Shown: positions 56,930 to 64,000 of the stretch, one piece after another | Layout: every line of letters starts with the position of its first letter | Numbering within the stretch: position 1 is the first letter of the stretch | Assembly: GCA_022747635.1 (NCBI GenBank) | Contig: JAKTNV010000007.1 | Location: 3,545,905-3,609,904, forward strand | Direction of reading: 5' to 3' | Origin: Hetaerina americana | Lineage: Eukaryota; Arthropoda; Insecta; Odonata; Calopterygidae | Length of the DNA stretch: 64,000 bases | Made by a program: the position numbers and the translations under genes | The notes under the pieces: generated by a model | Database searches by the model: none | Told to the model about the DNA's origin: nothing | Seen by the model: only the letters and a program-made list of their open reading frames with translations

Positions 56930-57019
56930 ATTTAGACCAGGGGTCGGCAAACTACGGCTCGCGCGCCACACGCGACTCACACAATGAGCTGGAAAAACTT
57001 GCATTTGCTGTTCTTTCCT

Positions 57020-57215
57020 TATTCTGTTCTACATCTTCATGCGGTCAATCATTTTCATGCGTGGACCTTATCAAACAAACAAATTGAAAAGTCGTCTTAT
57101 TAATGAAAGCATTGAATCGCGCTTAAAATTAGACACAACAACACAAACTTGAGGAGGCCAAACTTTCCAAGGAGATATATACAAGGCCATTGCTCACATT
57201 AGTGCTTGCCATTCG
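57020..57215 (+). pseudogene. hAT transposase C-terminal remnant
   Basis: The pieces read CGQSFSCVDLIK-like (near 57040-57075), then TNKLKSRLINESIESRLKLD (near 57078-57135), in different frames. They resemble the C-terminal dimerisation region of hAT transposases (CExxFSxMN...R..LxxxHLExxLRL). The BED zinc finger and the catalytic core are gone. Stops follow before 57220. Confidence 0.65.
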
Positions 57216-57309
57216 TTGTCATGAATTCATTTCATGGATACCTTACCATTTAATTTTATCAATTAATATGCGAGTTATTACGAGCTATTAAGAATAATAC
57301 CAAACTTTA

Positions 57310-57600
57310 TTCAGCGTACCTCTAGTTTACTAAGACTTAATAATTTAAGTAAACGGTATGAGGTAAAATTTTGGGAGCACGGTGAAGTAAAAGAAGATGT
57401 AGTGTCGAGGATTGAGAAAAAGATGCCGAGATGGTTCGGACATTTAAGGGAGGAAGAGCCAAAGCAGAGACGAAACCAGTGTGCAAGACGAGTTTGGAAT
57501 GGATTGTTGGAAGGGGCCGACCTCAACGAACCTACCTCAATCAGATTGAGGACTTTTTTAGCTAAGGCCAGCTTAGGAGTGCCCTAATTAAGTTAATGAC
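57310..57600 (+). pseudogene. LINE C-terminal fragment nested in the hAT relic
   Basis: The frame reads YEVKFWEHGEVKEDVV, SRIEKKMPRWFGHLREEEPK and QRRNQCARRVWNG. The DVVxRIEKxMLRWFGH sequence is characteristic of the region after the reverse transcriptase in a distinct group of arthropod LINEs, not family A or jockey. The frame from 57402 stays open until about 57587. It carries no RT. Its position between the hAT coding remnant and the hAT right end suggests a later insertion. Confidence 0.6.
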
Positions 57601-57718
57601 AATGTACCCACCTATTTAGTTTAGATTTAAAAATATGGCTCTCAAAAGAACTTTCAATGGTTGGACCCTTGATATTTGGCTCTGTTGGCTAATGAATGCA
57701 TTGAACACTGATTTAGAT

Positions 57719-57864
57719 GGATCTCAGAGTCATCAGATGACACAGTCGAACATTCCTTGCTGTCGCACGCTCTCGAGAAACGTAGTTCAGAGGATTTCTC
57801 CGTAGAATAAGATTGATTTTAGATGACGAAGTTTGCGAACGAATGGATTCAAAAGTTGTACATA
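57719..57864. other. Short gap between hAT and mariner relics
   Basis: Nothing recognised in these 146 bp. Confidence 0.4.
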
Positions 57865-58802
57865 TGCGAGAGGGGACCCAAAAGTAACGAAAATTGGGCT
57901 GCGGTGGGGAACGAGAGTGGGGGAAGCCTTTGTTCGGCCGGCCGTACGTCAGGCCCACGCCACCTGCGTCAGTATGCGCAGCGCCGTCGCTGTGACTGGA
58001 TCGGTCCGTCCGTGAGAGCTGTTTCAGTTAAAAAACGTTATTAATTTCGGCGAAAAACGTGATGGCGGATTATCAAGAGCAACGCGTTCCAGTGAAATTT
58101 TGTTTCCTGTTGGGGAAATCGGCAGCGGAAACTATTGTAATGCTCAAGACTGCTTATGAAGAACCAGCCCTAAGCAAAATCAGAGTCTACCAGAGTGGTT
58201 TACACGTTTTAAAAATGGTGAAATGTCAACTGAAGACCAACCCCGTTCAGGGCGCCCTCCAACATCAAGAACCGACGAAAACGCCGACAAAATCAATGCC
58301 CTCATTCGTGAAGACCGTCGCAGACCCATTGACCAACTCTGTGAGATGTCTGGAGTGTCATAATGTTCAGCTAAGAGGATTCTAGAGCAATCTTTGGCAC
58401 ACGGGCGACTGGTTCTTCCATCAAGACAACACGCCGGCTTATACCACCCTCTCCGGGATGCATTTTTTGACAAAAAACGGTATTAAATCGATTGTCCACC
58501 CCCCCCCCCTACTCACCGGATTTAGCTCCCTGTGACTTCTTTTTATTCCCCAAACTCAAAAGGGACATGAAAGGAAAGCGTTTTGACACTGTGGAGGAGG
58601 TAGAACAAAAATCGCTAGAGGGCCTAAAGGACAACCCGATAAATGAATTTCAGAAATGTTTCGAACAATGGAAGCATCGTTTGGAGAAGTGCATTGTGGT
58701 CTATGGGGAATACTTGGAATGTCAACTTAATTAAATTTTAAATAATTTGAGAAATAAAGAATCTATAACAACACATTACTGATATTTTCGGGTACCCCCT
58801 CG
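57865..58802 (+). mobile_element. Mariner element, internally deleted
   Basis: The ends are imperfect inverted repeats of about 28 bp: GCGAGAGGGGACCCAAAAGT on the left (from about 57866) and the complement CGAGGGGGTACCCGAAAATA on the right (to 58802). TA flanks both sides (57863-57864 and 58803-58804). The length of 938 bp is about 350 bp shorter than a full mariner because the middle of the transposase is missing. Confidence 0.7.
58062..58734 (+). pseudogene. Mariner transposase, deleted and frameshifted
   Basis: From ATG 58062 the frame reads MADYQEQRVPVKFCFLLGKS and AAETIVMLKTAYEEPALSK, the first helix-turn-helix. It frameshifts after about 50 residues into an ENQPRSGRP-like linker. A deletion joins a KRILEQSL-like segment (near 58373-58393) directly to DWFFHQDNTPAYTTLSG (near 58409-58459), so the first catalytic Asp (DETW) is absent. 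The second (HQDN) and third (YSPDLAPCDFFLF) remain, but the spacing is 35 rather than 34 because a C run at 58499-58509 adds one Pro. The C-terminus FQKCFEQWKHRLEKCIVVYG is intact to the stop at 58734, unlike the copy at 53.7 kb. Confidence 0.8.
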
Positions 58803-58804
58803 TA

Positions 58805-59157
58805 GATGGCGCTGCCGGCTGCTTGGAAGACGGTGCGCTGGTTTCTCCTCCGAACATCTGCTCGCTGGCTGCGGGACCCCCTTGCATCGCCTCATAAGGT
58901 GGAAAAGTGTTTGAGAGGAGATTCACAGTGCTAGTGACGACGATTCGGAGCCGTCAGTTTTTAAAGGCAATGCCCCAAAACTATTTCTCCGAAGGAAGGC
59001 GAACGCGTTGGAGGGCGGCCGTTGATGTTATCGCGAGAGGAAATTGTTTCCTTGGCCCTGAATTCCCTCGGGACGTCGGGGAATCGATACGCGACGCGAT
59101 GCGACGGATAAGGAAGAATAAAACTCCCAATGATTGCTTGCCGCGGGTGCCATTCAC
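58805..59157. other. Unassigned DNA
   Basis: A 119-codon plus-strand frame at 58907-59266 overlaps the SINE head and matches nothing. Confidence 0.35.
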
Positions 59158-59430
59158 GGCAGATCGAGATGGTGCAGTGGATAATGTGCTGGCTTCCCAC
59201 CGAGAGGGCCCGTGTTCGAATACTTGTAAGACGGCAGATATATTTCAGCGGCAGCCCGATTCCTAATTGAGGTGTTTTGTGGAGAGTCCTTCAAGCGAGT
59301 AGGCCGTTCATCGGATGGGACTTTAAACTGGCGCCTTCCGTTAAGTGTAGGCCAATGCCGACGCCGGGTTTCTCTCCACCCTTCCTCCCTAAAATGACCT
59401 CAACTGTCGATTGCCTCCCCTAAAACATCA
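59158..59430 (+). repeat. tRNA-derived SINE (family 3)
   Basis: A tRNA-like head contains an A-box-like GGTGCAGTGGAT (59171-59182) and a B-box-like GTGTTCGAATAC (59211-59222). A body of about 200 bp follows with GGCGCCTTCCGTTAAG, TTTCTCTCCACCCTTCC and GATTGCCTCCCCTAAAACAT. The same body, without the head, is present at 43570-43716. RNA polymerase III transcription and mobilisation by a LINE are inferred. Confidence 0.65.
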
Positions 59431-61204
59431 CGGGAGAAATAGAAAAAGGGGTCCTTATCGTGTCAAGGCCAGACTAGCTCTACATAAACACCAGAGGTGC
59501 CAATGCGCTCTAATACGACGAGTAAGAAATCGTACACCTTTCGTATGAAGTGATGGAATCATTGAAAATGACATTCTCTCCACCAAGGGAATGAAGATAT
59601 TATAAGTCATCAGCAGAAATGAGCCAGCTATCTCTTAGAGACTCCACTGATGAACACTTTGTGAGGGTATAAAGTAGCGTAAGGTGTCGTGTCGGTGGCA
59701 AAACTTTGAGCATGGTATTTAAAAAAAATTGTAAAGGTAGCAGAGGTCTGATTGCAGCATTATTTTACCTGCTAAATGTTTTATCGCGATGATTGCTCCC
59801 TTGTTTGCTGCTTTGCCTTGTCCGGGATTTCCTTTGAGGGAGGCAGCGGAGGAGGTGGTGCTTTCCGCTTCGCAGAACATTTCTGTTTGGATGTTGTAGC
59901 TCCTTCTCTAATTGTCTGATTCCGGCAAATGAAAGAATCTGGTTTCGATTTCTAATTTTTTAAAGACTCACACGAACCGAGGACTCTCAGCTTGTAGTCG
60001 CCATGCCATCAGAATGGTTGTTGATGAACGTAAAAATAGAAGCACTAAATGACTCCAAATAATTCCGAAAGGGCAAGAATTCAGAGCTTGAGTTCATCGA
60101 TTAAACGCGAGCATGAATTAGGCAAGGTAGCAATGCGTCAAAGTCAAAGAGGACCTCTACGGGAGAAGAATTCCCAGGACGCTTCTAGGGAAATCACGAC
60201 GTTCGTTTCAAGGACTGTTCTACGACATGGACCCAGATGCAGAGATACATGTAGGGAATGTCATGTATGTCCGAATAATGCATGCACAGGAAGCGAAAAT
60301 CCCATTTGGAGTTAACAGGGTGCTGCGAAAGGAGAGAGAGAGAGAGAATATGAGGAGCTCTTTCCATTCGGGGAAGAAGAGAGCAGGATGAAATGCGTTG
60401 CTTTGGACAGGTGGAGGGAATTGCGAGGACACAGGGAGGAAAAGGAGGCTTCCAGGCCGAGATGCAGAGAGGTTGGCAGGGGTCAAGGCGGAGAAAAATG
60501 TGAATGCGGAAAGGTAAAACACGGCGATGGATTTGCGGGCTTGCCGGATGAGTGAGGCAAGTGAAATCATCAAATGCGTCATTTCAAATACACTTATTAA
60601 TATGGCTTTTCATTTGTTAATTAAGGAGCCGGTGTCTCTACTCCCACCGCCGCCGGGGGTATTCCTTGCACGGAGGTGTGGTGCAGCCAAAATGCATCAC
60701 ACCGCCGGGGGGTGCCATTAGAGTCGTCGCATCCGAAATCGAACTCGAGGCTTCCAGGCGAAGTTATGGAAAACTCTTTTCCCATTACGAGTGACCAAAA
60801 CCCCTTTCGTCACTACAGGAGAGTCGAGTGGTGATGGACGATTGGACAAGATAGGGAAGTGCGACGCGGAAACTCGGCACGAAATCATGACGCGGGAGTG
60901 CAAAGTTAATATAAAAACGACTCGTGAACTTAGCGAGTCGTTTCCTTCCTCAAGGTCCGTCCGATTCACCGAATCCAAATCACTTTCGCAGTTTCGAGTT
61001 GAAGATAATCTTTTACAACATCATCCGTATAAATCTCATCTCTGCGGACATTGTACTTCACGAATAGCCACAATTAATCCAAGTCAAGTGTATCCGGTAT
61101 TTTCACCCCGGTAATGGATTTTTATAGATCTTACTTTCAACACCGATGAAATAAAAGACTCTCCATTCTCGGGATGTCACCGCGTAGGTTGTTTTTCTGA
61201 CAAC
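59431..61204. other. Unassigned DNA
   Basis: No gene is recognised. A (GA)n run lies at 60331-60349. Frames at 60049-60315 and 60791-61114 match nothing known. Confidence 0.4.
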
Positions 61205-62310
61205 AGTTTCTTGCTTGCTACTTCAAATACTCAGACTGGCGGAGTTTATCAGCCACGGCATGCAGAACAACCAACACATTGCGGTGTTGTTCTTGGATGT
61301 GGCCAAGGCATTCGACCAAGTTTGGCATGATGGATTGCTACTGAAATTAATTAAAATCGGGGTGCCATTACATCTCATCAAGATGTTTCAAAGTTTTCTC
61401 GCTTCACGAGCCATACATGTCGCCGAAAACGGAGCACTGTCAGCCAGAAAACAGATAAACCGTGGCGTGCCCCAGGGCGCCATATTATCTCCTTCTCTCT
61501 TCAACTGCTACGTCAATGATCTTCCTTCTTCTCCACAAACTCAAACTTTCATGTTCGCCGACGATACTGCTTTCGCAGCAAGATCTTGGAGCGGCACTTG
61601 TGCCTTCCGAAAGATCCAAAACCACCTCTCGTTACTTGAAAAGTGGACCGTCCACTCTGAAGTCACAATTAATGCCGAGAAAAGCGTTGATGTCGACTTT
61701 CGAAGGAAACGAAACTATCTCCCAAAAAAACCTCTTAACTTTCAATCCTTGCGTATTCCGACGAAATTCTCACACAAATTCTTAGGGATACATTTCGATT
61801 ACAGACTGACATGGGCCAAGCACGTACAGCATGCCTTACAAATTGCACAGGGCACAAGAGCACTTCTGTCTCCACTCTTGTGCTCCAAATCGCGCCTCAC
61901 GCACCGAATTAAAATCAGATTGTACCTTTCTTATGTCCGCTCAGGATGCTGTACGGTTGCGAAATTTTCGGGAACACGACAAAAACAGACTGATATCGCT
62001 TAGAAACATTCCAGAATAAAACACTTCGCTACCTCACAAACCAGAGTAGACTCGTACCAATACAGGAGATCAGAAACGCACACAAAATACCAAAAGTACA
62101 CGACTTCATTGGAGCGCAAGTTGAACGACTCGAGAGGTCCCTTCCACGAAACACGCCCACAAAAAACATATGGGATTACTCCCTACATAGAAAACGCCGT
62201 CCGAGCTACAGACTTCCAAAAGAAATTCTATTTCGGTAACAAAACCGAATTCTTTCCTATGACTTTCATTTCTTATCAAATTATCACAATTTTTAATAAT
62301 TAATAAATGG
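61205..62310 (+). mobile_element. Jockey-like LINE, 5'-truncated
   Basis: A fragment of a non-LTR element beginning inside the reverse transcriptase and running to an AT-rich 3' end with TTAATAATTAATAAATGG near 62310. No endonuclease, no ORF1 and no poly(A) tract of notable length are present. It is a different family from A, B and C because the RT sequence and 3' end are unlike theirs. Confidence 0.75.
61215..62240 (+). pseudogene. Jockey-like reverse transcriptase, one main frameshift
   Basis: A 262-codon open frame from 61215 to 62003 covers the RT palm and thumb. It has VLFLDVAKAFDQVWHDGLL (first catalytic Asp in LDV), RGVPQGAILSPSLFNCYVND, MFADDTAFAA (the FADD catalytic pair intact), LEKWTVHSEVTINAEKS and FLGIHFDYRLTWAKHVQ. 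After LYLSYVRSG near 61942 the frame shifts. The continuation reads MLYGCEIFGNTTKTD, then NKTLRYLTNQSRLVPIQEIR and KVHDFIGAQVERLERSL to about 62150. There is no genuine start because the element is 5'-truncated. The catalytic core is among the best preserved in the window, so the insertion is probably fairly recent. Confidence 0.8.
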
Positions 62311-62439
62311 CGACTTTAATATTATGCTTGATATAGTTTTCACTCAGTACTCGGAAACTGCTGAAAGGTTTCTGATCCCTACATATAGTTATAGCGATGA
62401 AGTTGAAGGACGTATTGCAGCCGCCTTCAATGTCACTCG
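62311..62439. other. Short unassigned stretch
   Basis: No feature seen. Confidence 0.35.
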
Positions 62440-62960
62440 TGCCCCGGGAATTAGCGCACGCGTGCGGGCGCGGACGAGCGCGGATGTTTGGTTTGTGCCT
62501 TCGCCGTAAGAGAGGTTCCCTTCCCGTTGGTTCCTCTTCCCACGCGGGGTTGGGTGAAGCTTGCGTTTTGTTAAATAGGTTTAACGATTGGCAGTAAATA
62601 ATTTTACGGCCAGATGAGTTTATAACCCACAACTGAGCTTTGCATTAACGGAAAAAATATGCTATATGGGATGGGCCACTGGACTAATAAATTTGTCGAA
62701 ATCGTGGCTTGAGGGGGTGGGGGAGGGGTGAATGCCGAGTGAATGGATGGCGGGGGGGGGGGGGGTGCGCGTGGGCGGAGGGAGGGGAGGGAGTGTGCTA
62801 TTTGTGTGCTCTCCTTCGCTTCCGAAGCCCATTGAGGGGGCGGATGTCCTTTCTCGTGGGCGGCGGAGAGTGGGGGGAGGTGACGCCCCGCATCATCGCC
62901 GTTGGCGCCGTCTTCCTCGCGGTGGGAGTTCAAAAGGATCGCGCGAAGCACTAACAGAGG
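62440..62960. promoter_or_regulatory. GC-rich island with a 14-base G run
   Basis: GC-rich block with G at 62752-62765. Overlapping frames on both strands of up to 128 codons have no domain. Possible promoter or CpG island. Confidence 0.3.
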
Positions 62961-64000
62961 CCGCCCCACATAACTATTCCTTTTATGCAATGGCAGTATA
63001 AAACTTCATCATACACAAGAGTAGTGTGAAACGAATATTATGAATGGAATACTCATTCTGGTCCTGCTTAGCCAGTCAGTTCTGGCATGACAGCAGGTGT
63101 CACGTAAACGAAAAAAGGTATCTATGAAATTTCGCAACTATTGATTTACATGCATGTCAAATTTTGTAGCAAGCCTAAGTCCCGTCTGAAAGCCGACATA
63201 TATCCAATTGAATCTGATCGGGAAATTCGCGAAAATATCAAACTAATCAAAGCTCGGAATAAGTCGCAATACACAATAACGATTACACTGCGGCATTCGT
63301 GATATCAATTAAATTATAGATAGAATGAAGTATTCGAGACGCTTTCATGGACCGCAGATTCGGAATAATTCGGCGCAGGTGTACCACAATGGTGTGTACC
63401 TTGCGAATGTCGCCTCGCCTCTCAACATGCCTTGCATCCACTTCCCCGCGGCCGCTCGGATTTCTCTCAGCGACCCCATCGCTCCCCCTGCCACTCCTGC
63501 CGCCGCTCCCTTTGTTTTTCCTGCCCTCCTCTTCTATTCTACAAACGACGCACGCCTCATCGCATCAATGGCCAAGATTCGGGGCCATAAAAAAACAACC
63601 TATACGTCAAAGTAATCTTTTTTTTACATCTTCAATCCAGGGCTTTTTTATCAACTTCCTCATCTTTGTTAAATTTTGCTTACATAAAGAAGGTATTTTC
63701 TCACTGATTTGCCCATTTTCAAACAAAACGTTTCCTAATTAGGTGCAGTGTTCCATCTGTTTTAAATTGTGAATTTATATTTTAATGTTAAATTTTGATA
63801 TTACATTCCTTCAGAAGTAGACCACCTTCCTTTGACTACAATGAGTGATGGTATCTCCTGGGTGTCTCAATAGTCCTATAATGTTCTCGGCCAAAATGCC
63901 TGGCTGACCCAGAGTTTACCTGTTGTCATACCTATTCTCCTAACATGCCCTCCGCAAATACGTTTAAGATTTCAGGTGACAAGGGACAACCATCTTTTAA
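62961..64000. other. Unassigned DNA to the end of the window
   Basis: No gene is recognised. A short Pro/Leu-coding GC-rich patch lies near 63430-63540, and frames there (96 and 131 codons) show no domain. Confidence 0.4.

Larger units (their letters stand above)
56938..57710 (+). mobile_element. hAT transposon relic with target duplication
   Basis: The left end CAGGGGTCGGCAAACT (56938-56953) with GGCTCGCGCGCCACA is a typical hAT terminus. The right end is degraded but keeps TATGGCTCTCAAAAGAA, GATATTTGGCTCTGTTGGCT and a final CACTG at 57706-57710. Flanking octamers ATTTAGAC (56930-56937) and ATTTAGAT (57711-57718) match in 7 of 8, as expected for the 8-bp hAT target duplication. Only 773 bp remain. 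It holds the last part of a transposase and a nested LINE fragment. Confidence 0.75.

Noticed and set aside
60310..60580. Purine-rich frame resembling a LINE C-terminus
   Set aside because: Similarity is only in Glu/Arg-rich composition; no ordered motifs.
1..64000. CRISPR arrays, bacterial operons, phage genes or ribosomal RNA
   Set aside because: No regularly spaced repeats, operon-like packing, or rRNA-like sequence was seen; the transposon types are those of animals.

Overview
This window looks like gene-poor, repeat-rich nuclear DNA from an arthropod, most likely an insect with a large genome. No complete host gene could be recognised, and there is no bacterial-style gene packing. Almost everything identifiable is a mobile element: Tc1/mariner copies, a hAT relic, several families of non-LTR retrotransposons (LINEs), Penelope-like terminal sequence, tRNA-headed SINEs and miniature inverted-repeat elements. 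The combination of mariner, jockey/CR1-like LINEs and tRNA SINEs suggests an arthropod. The species cannot be told from sequence alone.

Layout. Positions 1-7800 are mostly unassigned DNA with a SINE (1752-2030), three short LINE family A 3' ends and one LINE family B 3' end. A LINE A copy with endonuclease and reverse transcriptase remains lies at 7805-10245. SINE and LINE B copies follow at 13.2-14.9 kb, and a decayed minus-strand mariner at 16.3-17.4 kb. A second, nearly identical LINE A copy is at 19.8-21.1 kb. From 21 to 40 kb the DNA is mostly unassigned. It carries GC-rich islands, a LINE A fragment (25.2 kb), a large palindrome with hammerhead-ribozyme-like motifs (29.84-30.04 kb) and two inverted-repeat elements (35.0 and 39.5 kb). 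From 40.8 to 48.9 kb there is a dense set of LINE fragments, a Penelope-like terminal region and a mariner relic.

Positions 50.7-59.4 kb form a transposon nest. It holds a decayed LINE A copy, a mariner with an uninterrupted transposase and unusually long ~150 bp inverted repeats, a hAT relic with a recognisable 8 bp target duplication, an internally deleted mariner and a SINE. A jockey-like reverse transcriptase fragment lies at 61.2-62.3 kb.

About sixteen GC-rich islands of 300-800 bp are scattered through the window, often with pure G or C runs of 9-16 bases. One (37.4-38.1 kb) has a consensus RFX X-box, a YY1/Pho-type motif and a possible short first exon. The most noteworthy items are the long-TIR mariner whose transposase ends inside its own terminal repeat, the hammerhead-like palindrome, and the twin LINE copies that share inactivating lesions.

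The elements do not form a pathway. Their relationships are those of parasites and their relics: LINE enzymes could have mobilised the SINEs, and mariner transposase could act on ends of related copies.
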